The translations under genes were made by a program, and so were the position numbers. The notes beneath the pieces were generated by a model. The model did no database searches. It saw nothing but the letters and a program-made list of their open reading frames with translations, and was not told the DNA's origin. From the NCBI RefSeq assembly GCF_002078875.1, contig NC_034409.1, positions 12,123,399 through 12,187,398 on the forward strand: a DNA stretch of 64,000 nt, read 5' to 3'. The stretch comes from Numida meleagris. Taxonomy: Eukaryota; Chordata; Aves; Galliformes; Numididae. Shown here in pieces: positions 1 to 12,134 of this stretch (position 1 is the first letter of the stretch; each line of letters begins with the position of its first letter).

Positions 1-1994
1 TAGCTCAAGAATATCTTTGGTGTTTTCAGTCTTTCCTGCACTATATAGTACTGTGACACTTGATTGCTCTTAATAAAAGGCCTTAGGCGAGACGTACATT
101 ATCGGACTTAATGTGATTCAAGGTATGGAAAAAGTTGTGGGTTTAATAAACTCTGGAATCACGTATTTGGAAAAAAATATTGCTAAGACAACAGAACTTG
201 ATGTATAATGCTTTTAGAGAGGTTCATTTCAAATAATAAGGTGTACTAGCCAAAAATAATCTAATATATTAAAATCCATGCATCATTTGAATAAACTAGG
301 ACCATAGAACAGAGTTATTCATACTGTGAGTAGCATAAATATACAAATATATATATACGTGTGTAGATGTATATATATGGTAAATATGTATTATATATGT
401 AATGCAAGTACACAGCTTTCTTCCATTTCGTTAGGAAAAGTCCTGTAACTTATCATAAAAAATGTTAATTTATTTTCTAAAATAACTTATTTTAAATCTT
501 GTTGATGTGGCCACAATACATAGACAAGTCTAATTCTGTCCAGGTAGCTGTAACTTGGAGTTTTCTCTACCTAGAGTTTTCTCTCCCTTTTACAAGCACC
601 ACTCTTTGAAACCAGTTTTACCCTCCAGCCCAGTCATCGAGGCTTGTATTTTCCGGTTTAATACTCATTTTAACCCAACAGTCACATGTGGTTTTGGAAC
701 TTGCAAGACTTTTATCTCCATTGACCTGTAACTGATGGTCAGAAGTAACTCAAAAACAGCTTCTTCAAAACAATAATAGCAAAACAAAAAGAATCATTTC
801 ATTGCTGAAAGGAACAGAGCTTACAGGAAGATGAGCAAAGAAAGCAGATTTCTGTACTCGCATCTCCTTTCCTAATTTAATATCTTCTGTCAATGCAGAT
901 TAATTCCCATTTCTTTTCTGGGACATCCAATCTGTTTGCTGCAGTTCTGTATCATTCTGTTTCACAAATGCATCTCTATAGAAAAATATGCAAAAATCTA
1001 TTCAGTCCTTCTCACTTCATATACTATCATCTTTAAAGATCAGATTCTCTGATCCTAGACTTTTAGCAATGGGAATAGTAAATTGTGTTTATGTGGTTGG
1101 ATCTTATCAGGAGCATATTCCAGGTAACAGTTCTTCTTGGTCTACTTACCTCTATTATAGGTTTTCTTCCTATTTCCTGCTCCTTGAAAAGCCTTCCTTG
1201 GTTTAGCTGAAGTGTTGCAGAAAAACATCAAGCAGATAACACAAGGTGCAGATCATTCTTACAGAAAGAAATAATTCACATAACTCCACTGTTATTCCCA
1301 CTCACTCATCCAAGAAAATAAAAGTTAAACCAGCTAATCTGTTGAAAAAAATAGATATTATGAAGCACATTACTTGAGAACATGTAGGTGTACTTAGTAA
1401 ATATAATCCACAAATAGCATTTTGTCATAAGTCTAGTCATATTCAGCAATAACCCTGATAAAGACATATTCAAATTGTTGTAAATCTCCTTCCTTTGCAG
1501 AAATAAATAAAACAATATAATGTTCTTCATAGTAATAAAGTAACATCGGCATCAGTGGGTTTATAGTTTTGTATAACTGAAGCATTGCAACCTCTAACTG
1601 AAGACAGCTCCAGGTAGCCAAGTTGGAATCTGAATTTCTGTACTCTGTGAGTGAGCATTACACAGCCTAGGTGACTGGATGAGCCACACAGCTGTGTTCT
1701 ACTTGGGCACATGCTAAAAAGTGTGGAAATCTGTCAGGACACATTCAAAAGATTCTGAGGCCTAAACATATCTGAAAGTGTTATGCATTACAAACACAGA
1801 TATAACTTTAAAGAAGTGAAATCTAAGATTATGGGAAATCAGATGGAAAAAAAGAACCGGCATGAAACTACCTCTCATAAAAGGAAATAGGATAGATACA
1901 TTACTGAGAAAGGTAAGTATGAAAGGAATATATTACACCTCTATTGGGAACAAAAAGAAATTGAACTAAATGGCAATGAAGAAATTAGAAAGAA
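1..1994 (+). other. MAGI2: MAGI2 intron, no exon seen
   Basis: Upstream intron of MAGI2, inferred because the next supported exon (21122) starts in the middle of a PDZ domain. The stretch is AT-rich, with a short TA/TG-rich microsatellite around 345-380. Its ORFs are short, overlap on opposite strands and show no recognisable protein. I looked for the exon encoding the first half of the last PDZ domain (GFGF-type carboxylate-binding loop) here and in the rest of 1-21121 and did not find it. Confidence 0.6.
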
Positions 1995-2345
1995 ATCATC
2001 ATAGAATCATAGATTGGCTTAGGTTGGCAGGGACCTCAAGGATCATCATGTTCCAGCTCCCCTGCCATAGGCAGGGTTGCCAGCTGCTAGATCAAGCACT
2101 AGACCAGATTGCCCAGGGCCCCATCCAATCTGGCCTTAAACACCTCCAGGGATGGGGCATCCGCAACCTCTCTGGGCAGCCTGTTCCAGCACCTCACCAA
2201 TCCCTCAGTAAAAAACTTACCCCAACATCTAATCTAAATCTCCCTTCCTTTAGTTTAAAACCATTCTCCCTTGTCTTATCACTACCCATGTAAAAAAGTG
2301 ATTTCCCTCATGTTTATAAACTCCCTTTAAATACTGGAAGGCAGA
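1995..2345 (-). repeat. CR1 LINE 3' fragment
   Basis: Begins with the reverse-complement CR1 tail (two partly degenerate CATAGAAT octamers). It continues into the typical CR1 3' region, including the antisense of the C-terminal reverse-transcriptase segment (GGGGCATCC, CTGTTCCAGCACCTCACC, the CTAAATCTCCC stretch). It is 5'-truncated near 2345. It lies about 110 bp before the start of a larger CR1 in the opposite orientation, so the two are head-to-head separate insertions or the product of a rearrangement. Confidence 0.92.
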
Positions 2346-2530
2346 TGATAGGAAGAAAGTGAGACAAAAATCGAAGCACCCTTCTAGTTTGATCTTCAGG
2401 ATCATATGAATTCCAGTGAAGCCTGGGTGCAAATGAGAGAACAGACTCATAGATTGAGGAGAGTAACAGCCATGACCAGGTTGAGAGTTTATGGGTTAAA
2501 ATCAGGGATCGGTCCAGTAAAGGAGATCTA

Positions 2531-2968
2531 GTGGCTGGGGTCTGTTACAGGCCACCTGATCAGGGGGAACCTATTGACGAGGCATTCTTGCTCCAGCTGC
2601 AGGAGGTGTCGCGTTCACAGGCTCTTCTCCTGATGGGGGATTTCAACCACCCGGATATCTGCTGGGATAGCAGCACAGCGGGCGGCAGACAATCCAGGAG
2701 ATTCCTGGAGTTTGTTGAGGATAACTTCCTGGTCCAGGTATTAGACAGACCAACACGGGGTGAAGCCTTACTGGACCTAGTGCTCACCAGTGTGGAGGAG
2801 AGCATTAGAAGGGTTAAGATTGGAGGCAGCCTGGGCTGTAGTGATCATGCCCTGGTGGATTTTGTGATCTGGAGGAATGCAGGCCTGGCAAAGAGTAGAG
2901 TCAGGACCCTGAACTTCAGGAGAGCGAACTTCCGGCTGCTCAAGGAACTGCTGGGTGGGATCCCCTAG
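2531..2968 (+). pseudogene. CR1 ORF2 endonuclease remnant
   Basis: Open frame encoding the C-terminal half of an apurinic/apyrimidinic-like endonuclease of a CR1 ORF2 protein. Near its start is the YRPPDQ motif. About residues 36-41 carry the catalytic/metal-site region GDFNHPD, and near residue 105 lies the SDHALV motif containing the conserved Asp-His. The frame ends at an in-frame TAG where intact CR1 continues toward the reverse transcriptase. The enzyme in active elements nicks target DNA in the nucleus to prime reverse transcription. This copy lacks the N-terminal half and is dead. Confidence 0.9.
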
Positions 2969-3862
2969 GAAACTATCCTTAAGGGCATAGGAGCAGAACA
3001 GAGCTGGAAGCTCTTTAAGGACACCCTCCTGAGAGCGCAAGAGCTCTCCATCCCCCAGCAGAAGAAATCAAACAGAGGAGGCGGGGGACCGGCATGGCTG
3101 AGCAAGAACCTGCAGCTTAAACTGAGGGAAAAGAGAGAAATGTATGCTAAGTGGAAGCAGGGTTGTGTAGCCTGGGAGGAATATAGGGCTGTTGTCCACA
3201 TGTGTAGAGATAGGATCAGGAAAGCGAAGGCGCAGATTGAGCTGAACTTGGCTAGGGATGTGAAAAATAACAAGGGGTTCTAGAGGTACATAGGCAGAAG
3301 GAGACAGGTCAAGGAGAGTGTTCCCCCTCTGATAAATGAGGATGGAGAAGTGGCTTCCTCAGATATGGAAAAAGCTGAGGTGCTCAATAAGTGCTTTGCT
3401 TCAGTCTTCACTGGTGTTCATGCTCCCCATGCCTGCCAGGACCCTAAACCTCGAGGTGTGGGTGAGAGGAGTGGATTCCATCTCACTGTAACAGTGGAAC
3501 AAGTCTGAGACCTCCTCATGAAACTGAATGTATGGAAGTCCATGGGGCCAGATGATATCCATCCTAGGGTTCTGAGAGAGATGGCTGATGTGGTCACCGA
3601 GCCACTCTCCATCATATTTGAAAAATCATGGCTGTCCGGTGAAGTCCCTGGTGACTGAAGAAAGGGAAACATTACTCCCATTTTTAAGAAAGGGAGAAAG
3701 GATGACCCAGAGAACTGCAGGCTGGTGAGCCTCACCTCTGTGCCTGGGAAGATCATGGAGCAGATCCTCCTAGAAGACATGTCAAGGCACATACGTGACA
3801 AGGAGGTGATCTGAGACAGCCAGCATGGCTTCACCAAGGGCAGATCTTGCCTGACCAATCTG

Positions 3863-4621
3863 GTGGCCTTCTATGATAGATTGATGGCATTGGTGGATGG
3901 GAGAAGGGTGATGGGTGTCATCTACCTGGACTTCTCCAAAGCCTTTGACAGGGTCCCTCACCACATCCTTCTCTCCAAATTGGAGAGGTATGCATTTGAG
4001 GGATGGACTGTTCGGTGGGTTAAGAACTGGTTGGCTGGTCACAGCCAAAGGGTTGTGATTAATGGTTCTATATCTGGGTGGAGGCCGGTCATGTGTGGTG
4101 TCCCCCAAGGCTCAGTCTTGGGACTGGTGCTCTTCAACATCTTCATCAGTGACATAGACGATGGAATCGAGTGCACCCTCAGCAAGTTTGCAGATGACAC
4201 CAATCTGAGCAGTGCAGTCGATACACTGGAGGGAAGAGAAGCCATCCAGAGGGACCTGGACAGGCTGGAGAAGTGGGCCCATGAGAACCTAATGAGGTTC
4301 AACAAGGCCAAGTGCAAGGTGCTGCACTTGGGCCGGGGCAATCCCAGGTATTTATACAAACTGGGGGAAAAAGTCCTCGAGAGCAGCCCTGCAGAGAGGG
4401 ACTTCGGGGTCCTGATGGACAAGAAGCTGGACATGAGCCAGCAGTGTGCGCTAGCAGCCTGGAAGGCCAACTACGTTCTGGGCTGCATTAAAAGAGGAGT
4501 GGCCAGCAGGGAGAGGGAGGTAGTGGTCCCCTTCTACTCAGCTCTTGTGAGGCCCTATCTGGAGTACTGCATCCAGGCCTGGGACCCCCAGCACAAGAAA
4601 GACATGGAGCTCTTGGAATGA
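3863..4621 (+). pseudogene. CR1 ORF2 reverse transcriptase remnant
   Basis: A 252-residue open frame within the reverse-transcriptase domain. Motif A is seen as [14 protein letters not shown] near residues 21-34, motif B as GVPQGSVLG near residues 79-87, and the catalytic motif C as FADDTN near residues 109-114, with both catalytic aspartates kept. The thumb-like region follows ([19 protein letters not shown]) and the frame stops at a TGA where intact copies continue EWVQRRATK-like. The frame upstream (about 2969-3862) also belongs to ORF2 but is interrupted by stops. It is part of the CR1 copy at 2455-5069. Confidence 0.92.
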
Positions 4622-4642
4622 GTTCAGAGGAGGGCGACCAAG

Positions 4643-5032
4643 ATGATCAGGGGGCTGGAGCACCTCTCCTATGAGGAAAGGTTGAGGGAACTGGGCTTAT
4701 TTAGTTTGGAGAAGAGAAGGCTCCGGGGAGACCTCATTGTGGCCTTCCAATACTTGAAGGGAGTGTACAATCAGGAGGGGGAACGATTGTTCATGAGGGT
4801 GGATAGCAATAGGACAAGGGAGAATGGTTTTAAACTGAGACAGGGGAGATTTAGGTTAGATATTAGGAGGAAGTTTTGCACTCAGAGGGTGGAACAGGTT
4901 GCCCAGGGAGGTTGTGGATGCCCCATCCCTGGAGGTGTTCAAGGCCAGGCTGGACGTGGCTCTGGGCAGCCTGGTCTAGTGGTTGGCGACCCTATGAACT
5001 CAGCAGGGGGGTTGAGACTAGATGATCTTTGA
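4643..5032 (+). pseudogene. CR1 ORF2 C-terminal remnant, frameshifted
   Basis: Continuation of CR1 ORF2 after the stop at 4619-4621: [20 protein letters not shown], then a segment rich in basic residues ending near [10 protein letters not shown]. After that the frame departs from CR1. Compared with the copy at 47.6 kb, about 11 bases are missing near 4893 (between short GG repeats), which shifts the frame, so the remaining residues are not CR1-like. The CR1 3' UTR follows. Confidence 0.85.
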
Positions 5033-5069
5033 GTTCCTTTTCAACTCAGGCCATTCTATGATTCTATGA

Positions 5070-6375
5070 GAGTAAGCACTGTAAACAATGGGATTCCACT
5101 GGCCCTGCCAGAACTATCTCTGAAAAGAATGATGGAAGGGGGGAGAAGGTTTCATAAAGCTTGTTACCCCTTTTACATTTCCAGCTAGAAGTCCTGATCT
5201 TACTTTCCCCTGGGAATGGCATGCCAGGCAGTTTGTGTTTTTATTGGAAACAAATCCACAGAGGAACTCTCCATTTTAGGAATGCAAGATCTAAAATAGT
5301 CTTTAATTGCTCTTCATGAAGAATTGAGCCGCCTTCTTCAATTTTCTACTTATTTGTTCTGGGAACCTGAAATGTGGAAGACTACTGATTTGATGTCATG
5401 CAGAGTTCATCAGTCTCAGCTGCATATTGCTTTTCCACCCAGGGACCACTTTCTGACAAGCTATATATATATTGCCGTGCATTTTAAGGTTTGACAAGTT
5501 ATTCCCTTAAAAAGTAGTTTTAAAACTTTCACAGTCTTGCTGCCCTACTCTTGATCTTGGTACTTTTTCATGCTCCAAGTCTTTTGTTTGGGCTCGTAGT
5601 CTGTTTCTATAGAAAGAAGAGGCATAAATCCTCATTTAACTTGGATTCATCTGTCATGAGACATGGAAAGGAAACATCCATCAGAGAACACAGAACTCTA
5701 TGGCACATGCGTCCTCTGCCTGCACAGCTGATAAACTATTCTCAACCAGTACTGGATAGTCAAAGCTATAATTACATAATTTTGTATAAATCCATATGTC
5801 AGGTCAAAAACCATGATTAATATTGTCAGGATTTTACTGCAATTCATGGAAAAGAGATATGAAGATTCTCCATAGAAGACCTCTGTAGAATGTACAGCTA
5901 GTACAGATTCCTCTTAATTCTATCAATCAGCTGAGCAGAAATCAAGCTACAATTGGTAATTTTGAAGCCTACTACAGCAACAGTTTACAGAACTTGAAAA
6001 ATGTGGCTCAAAATACTTCCAGTAAAACAAATGAATTTTCATGAGCAGCAAGATACCTTAGAAGGACTGAAGAAAACTTTCATTAGATATAAGGAAAAGA
6101 AAGGAAGATTATCAAGAACTTTAAAGGTCAAATAGATTCTCTGAATCCTCTGAGTTCTAGCTCAGAGCAGAACAAGAACATGGCATACACTGTCAGTAAC
6201 AACAGTAGTAAATTGAATCAGTCATCAGAGTTGAGGAACATAACACTGGCGATGTGGAGCACAGCCCTTGTAGCCTTTGGAGATTCAGACTCTACTGGCA
6301 ACAGTTTTACAGGTTTATTTAGATGAGTCTCGTGATAGCTCATATTTTTCTTCATCTCATACTGAGAACAGTGAT
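5070..6375 (+). other. MAGI2: MAGI2 intron between two CR1 copies
   Basis: AT-rich intronic sequence. The longest open frame (5551-5820) has no recognisable similarity and no coding signature. No RNA gene or regulatory element could be supported. Confidence 0.55.
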
Positions 6376-7520
6376 CAAGCATTCTCCCTTGTCTTATCAC
6401 TACCAGACCGTGTAAAAAGTCAGTCTCCCTCCTGCTTATAAGCTCTCCTTTGAGTACTGGAAGGCCACAATGAGGTCTTCCAGGAGCCTTCTTTTCTCCA
6501 AGCTGAACAAGCCCAACTCCCTCCACCTTTTTTTCATAAGAGAGGTGCTCCAGCCCCCGACCATATTTGTGGCCCTTCTCTGGACCCATTCCAGCCGCTC
6601 TGCACTCTTTTTGTGCTGAGAACCCCTGGCCTGAATGCAATACTCCAGATGGAGTTTCATGAAGGCAGAGCAGAGGGGGGACAATCACCTCCCTCTCCCT
6701 GCTGACCACCCCTCTTTTGATGAAGCCCAGGATACAGCTGGCCTTCTGAGCTGCAAGCACACACTGCTGGCTCACATCCAGGTTTTCATCCATCAGGACC
6801 TTCTTGTCCTTGTCTGCAGGGCTGCTCTCAATGAGTTCTTCTCCCAGTCTGTGCTAATACCCAGGACTGCCCCAGCCAAACTGCAACATCTTGCACTTGG
6901 TCTCATTAAACCTCATTAGGTCCACTTTTCAAGCCTGTCCAGGTACCTCTGGGTGGCATCTCTTCCCTCTATTGTATCAACTGCACTACTCATCTTAGTA
7001 TCTGCAAACTTGCTGATGGTGCCCTCGATCCTTCTGTCTATGTCATTGATAAAGAAGTTGAAGAGCACCAATCCCAAGACAGAGCCCTTGGGGACACCAC
7101 TCATGACTGGCCTCTACCTGGACATAAATCCTTTTACCCTCTGGCTGTGGCCATCCAACCAACTTTTTATCCACCAAATAGTCAGGACTTCAAATCCATA
7201 TCTTTCCAATTTAAAGATAAGGCTGTGATGGGGACCATGTCAAAGACCTTGCACATTTTCTGGTAGACATCATCAGTTGCCCTTCTTTTGTCCTCTGATG
7301 CCATCACTCCATCGTAGAAGGCCACCAGACTGGTCAGGCATTATCTGCCCTTGGTAAATCCATTCTGGCCGTCTCAGATCACCTCCTAGCTTCACATGTG
7401 CCTTGACATATCTTCCAGGAGGATGTGGTCCATGATCTTCCTAGGCACAGATGTGAGGCTCACTGTTCTGTAGTTCCCTGGGTCTTCCTTTCTCCTTTTC
7501 TTGAAAATGGGAGGGGAACT
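6376..7520 (-). repeat. CR1 LINE body fragment without 3' tail
   Basis: Antisense CR1 reverse-transcriptase region. Read on the minus strand it goes from the finger region (near 7440-7520), through [19 protein letters not shown] (about 7098-7040) and [12 protein letters not shown] (a degenerate motif C), to QQCVLAAQKA and EYCIQARGSQHKK. It is truncated at both ends: the element stops near 6376 before the last ORF2 residues, the 3' UTR and the octamer tail. Several frameshifts separate the readable segments. The motif C box FADT lacks the second catalytic aspartate. Confidence 0.92.
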
Positions 7521-10500
7521 GTCAACTGCTCTCAGGAGAGTTGTTAAGAATACTCATAATGCCTCCAAGATGTATGAGATATGATCAACAGATCTCTTAT
7601 TGCTGTGAGTGGTATCTACTGCAGCCAGCATGCTCATTGCAACCAAATTCAAAGAGACTGTGGCTGAGGACTGCAAGGATACAGAATATATTGCACAATT
7701 AGGCTTACTGAATGTGAAATTCATGAAGAATGAGGACAAAATTTGCTTTTTAATACACAGTGTACATCTGTGTCATTTTGTCACTTCATGAGTTACATCC
7801 TTTTTTTCACTTCTTCCATAAAAGTCATACTTCTCATCTCTGACAGTTCTAGCTTCATTGCCTTGTCAACTCATTTTTCTCAGTCTACATACACCAGATA
7901 GCCCTATCTCTAACTTTCTCATATCTCCTAACAGAATTTTTCTCATTTTTTTAATATATTTGCAAAACAGACTTCTGAAACACAGACACTGCAGAATTTT
8001 GTAACTGTCATGTTTTGCGTTCTTTCTTTGACTCTTTGTTTTGTTGCTTTTCTGCTGTCAGTACTCCTCTTTGTTTCATTTGTATAGACTTGGATCTAGA
8101 AATAGACACAAGGGACAGGATATTCCTACAGTGTTTATTGTAAGCTTCCGTGCTGTTGCTGCGTAAGAATTTGTGAGGCTTCAGTCTGTTCTAGCTTGCC
8201 AAGTGAGCAGCGCAGTGAGACTCACCCTACAATAGTAACCAGCAGGTGCAGTGGACAGGTTCGTGGCATTCTGCAAACTAGCAGTCTGTGTATTTCATCC
8301 TTTCCCATGATAACCAAGTTCACACCACCTTATTCAAGAAATTTCATCCACCTACATCAAGAATTATTCCTAGAAAAAAGAATACAATATTCAAGAGCCA
8401 ATGGACAAAAAAGGCCAGCAGCCAAGAGGGAGCCTGTCTCTTATTTAGAAGGAAACATAACTGAGGTTTCAGATCATGGAGGCCTTAAGCATTTTATTTG
8501 AAATTACTGTCAAAACCCATGTACAAACATTCAACATTATTCAAAATTGTCATTTCCCTCTTTGCAAGTGTCTCAAATAAAAGGTCAGGCAATTCTACTT
8601 TTTATTTCTGATGACATAGCCTTTACATTGCTGCATACCACAAGAGGGACAGAGCACCCACCTTGAAGCCCTCTCTTAAACCATGGAAGACCATGGCTTA
8701 ACCATAAGCTTAAGCCCACTTAAAAAAGCCTAGATGCCAGGCTTCAAAACAGTAGGGTGTCAAGTAAAAGTTAGCTATTGCTAGCTGCATCTCCTAGAAG
8801 AAATTAATTAGGATCAAGACCAACTCTTCAGGCTTCTCAAGACAACATGCAATATGTGGTCAGATATCTATCTGGACTCCATAAACTCTGTACAACAGTG
8901 GAGTTTAACAAGGGAATATAAACCATCTCCTTAGAGCAGGACACTCCCATATGTCTCAAGTCACGCACTCAGAAATAAACTTGAGGTATTCTGATTTCAC
9001 TGTGTAAATAGGGAGAACTGAAATGTAGGCAAAATTTAGAGCAGCTTCAGGTAATTATATCCCAACAGTTTTTGGGAAGGCTTTTATATACCAAGCAAAG
9101 CAGAAGTCTTTTTCTTCCATTTTAATCATAGGATTTTCTCATTTTGGCTTTCTTTTTTCGCTTCTTGCTTGGTGTTCATCTAGTTGCTTTATAGCAGACC
9201 TTGATTTATAGGTTTTTAAAAGATGAAAGTCATCTGTTTCCACCAGTGTAGTTATCTTTTCATCTCTGAGGCTTAAATTTAACACAGCTTCCATAGATGC
9301 ATGTCCTCATGCAATGTATCATCGTTTTATTTTAAAAATGTCTTCAGTAGCTGGTGTCTGAAATCTCAAAGACAAAATCCAAGCTGAAATGGAAGGGCTG
9401 CCACGTATACTGTTTTGTGAGATTCCTGATCGACTGCCAAACATTGTACCAGAAATACTCTCTAGCAATCACATGCAGTACCTGTAGCTTCAGACACAGG
9501 TGCCACCTCTTAATCCTTGTGATACTACACTCCACCCATTTTGCTTTGTTTCTTCAGTCCCTCCAGAAAAAGTTTCTGTAGGATTATCTCAGCTTTTTGT
9601 TGCTGCACTCCAAAGGGAAGAGGTAAATGTGAAAATACCACAGACTGTACACTAAAAGCTCAAAAGGAAGAACAAACAATTTCTTTACAATAAGGGAAAA
9701 TCTGTAAGAGGATGTTGCTGTGCAGACCCCACAGTTTGCACTGGCTCCTCACTAGCATGGACCCTCACTGTGATTTTTCATTATTAACTAACACAGTGTC
9801 TGTTTAGGCTGCTCCATTAGCCTCACATTGGAGGGCTATTTGGTACAGTCTCCAGTGGAATTGCAGAGGTTGCAGTCCATAAGTATGGTGAGCAAGAAGT
9901 AGCTCAGTTCATCTTGACAGAGATTAGAGCAAAAAGTATTAAAAATACAAGCAGTTTTACATAGTAGAAATAATAGATGATAGTGACATCTCTTTATCCA
10001 TTCAAGAAAGCTACAGCAACGAAATGGGAAGAAGGAAAGAATGGCTTGATCAGCCATTACCTCCTTATGAATATTTAGTGCAATCACAGTAACAAAAAAA
10101 AAAAAAAAAAAACAAGGATTAGCCAATGTAACACTTAATTTTGCCACAGCAAACTTTGTAATCCTATTCAAGATCAGAAAGAATACCCAAGTCTTTGAGA
10201 TATATTGCTGAGTGACTTCTGTGAAACTCCAGTTCTTAAAAGGCATTGAAGTCTATGTTTAGAATAATACAGATAAGCGAATATGGCTGTTGGAAGACTT
10301 CTTGCTGGTTACAGCAACCATAAAGGTGAAAGGAGCAGTGGTAGCTCCTAACAGCTAGAAAAATCTTCAAGTGCACTGAGTAGTCACTACACATATATAC
10401 ATATAGTAGTCACAACAGGGAGTCAGCTGCAGATGACTCAATAGGAATGAGGGCTTGAGAAGGCTGTCAGAAAGTACACTGAAAAGATACTAACTCTTAG

Positions 10501-12134
10501 ATATTTACATATTTAAAAATTGATGTTATGCACACACATAAGGGACAGAAGAATGCCGCTGGAGCATACAGTGCTCCACCAGCTTGTTTGACTGGGGTCT
10601 TGTGCACATACTTAAAAGACAAATGCCTTCAGTGTGATTCGTGTCACTTAAGTAGCCGATCTTTCCTACATAACTACCACTTACCCTTAAATCCTGCGGC
10701 ATACCTGTCTTACTTTATGCTGTAATATAAATCTTACCTTCATAGTAAGCATTCAGTGAATGTCAACACTGTCATTACAGTGGAACATAAAGATATTCTT
10801 TGTCCCATCCACTTATTCTGTGATTTGTGATCCATCTGAACAGTACAGTATGATGTTTAGCTATGTTTTCCCACTGAACTGTACATCCCCTTGGGGTAAT
10901 CTCATTCATGTGCCAATTCCCCACTACATAAATCACTGTCCATCCTCACTTGTAGCAAGAGTGGATGTGATTGATCTGAACTCTGGGAATTCAGCTGGGA
11001 TACTTGAATGCGTGAGCTGTAAGTCAGACTGTGGTGAGCGGAGCTGTATACTGGGTTAGTGTAAGTGGTGAAACTCAAGGAATATATTGACATGTAGACA
11101 TAAAGCTGATCAACATTCTTGTGTCTGCAACAAAGAAATGCAAAATAATGTCCTCCAGGACGCTGGATATATTTTGACAGTGTAAAAGCTTAATAAATCA
11201 GGGCTGGATTAACTGTATGTGAACTATTATTCAGCATTTCTCAAAAAAGCTGAATGTTTTATTTTTAAAATTTGTTTGAAGAAAGATAAGGAGAAAGAAC
11301 ATTCCTATCACACATGTAATTAAAATCATTCTCTTAAAAATGTACTCTGCTGGACACAATCAAAGCATCTTTGTAACTCTATGTCTAATAGCAAAGTCCT
11401 TCAGATCAGCTATGAAAAATTTATGAGTTAATAGTCTTGCTGAAAATGGCTTAGTATGAATTTTTATGAATAAAATACTTAGTTGAAAGGTAGACACCAT
11501 ATTTAAATCTGTATTTTATAGAAGATTTATAAAGTTTTCGTGGTCTAAAAATGAATCAGCTCTAAGTTCAAAAATCTTATGTCCGGAGTGTTAGAAAAAT
11601 TGGAGAACACACCAAATTATGTTGCTCTGACACCTGAAACATTTTGCCCAGCCATACGTATGACAAACGCAGCCTCTCTTCTGTATTTTCCAAACTGCCA
11701 TGAGCCAGAATCAGAAGAGATCACATATGAAGGTGAAAGAATAAAACTATTAGACCCGTTCCTACATTCCACCCAGCCAAATATCGTCACTCCAGAAAGG
11801 ACGAGTAGATTATGCTTACCTAGCAAAGGATTGTAGAACAAGTATCAAATGATTTCTCACTGGGCATAACAGCCATGCCCCTAGCAGTCAGGATTGTACA
11901 GATTAGTTATGCTGGAATTTTCATTTTTAGTATCCAGAATTACTTATATCCATTTACTTGAATATGCCTGTGCTTTTGATATTACTGATACACTATATCA
12001 AGAGGTTCCAAAGAACAGTGTTTGTATTGTTTAAAAAAAACTTTTTGTTTAAAAAAAAACTTTTAAAATTACAGCTACAACAGTAATATTATGATTTATT
12101 CCTCATCTTTATATCCCTTATTCTACTGATCAGT
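7521..12134 (+). other. MAGI2: MAGI2 intron, unremarkable
   Basis: About 4.6 kb of AT-rich sequence. I see only simple-sequence runs such as (A)19 at 10094-10112. Open frames at 8196-8501, 9836-10246 (minus) and 11579-11836 encode nothing I recognise and overlap antisense frames. No exon with convincing splice sites plus a known protein sequence was found. Confidence 0.55.
10094..10112. repeat. (A)19 homopolymer
   Basis: Nineteen consecutive A residues. No retrocopy body or target duplication was recognised next to it, so it is listed as a simple repeat. Confidence 0.95.

Larger units (their letters stand above)
2455..5069 (+). repeat. CR1 LINE, 5'-truncated, 2.6 kb
   Basis: The largest CR1 copy in the window. 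It starts within the ORF2 endonuclease coding region, runs through the reverse transcriptase and ends in the short CR1 3' UTR and two ATTCTATG octamers at about 5053-5068. The 5' boundary is approximate and is judged from where endonuclease similarity begins. ORF2 is broken by several stops (for example TAG at 2966-2968 and near 3281, TGA near 3506) and by a frameshifting deletion near 4893, so it is inactive. CR1 is the dominant non-LTR retrotransposon of birds and typically inserts 5'-truncated with little or no target duplication. Confidence 0.95.

Noticed and set aside
11579..11836. 85-residue open frame that looks fairly protein-like
   Set aside because: No known match recalled, no convincing acceptor and donor pair, and a 74-residue antisense frame covers the same bases.
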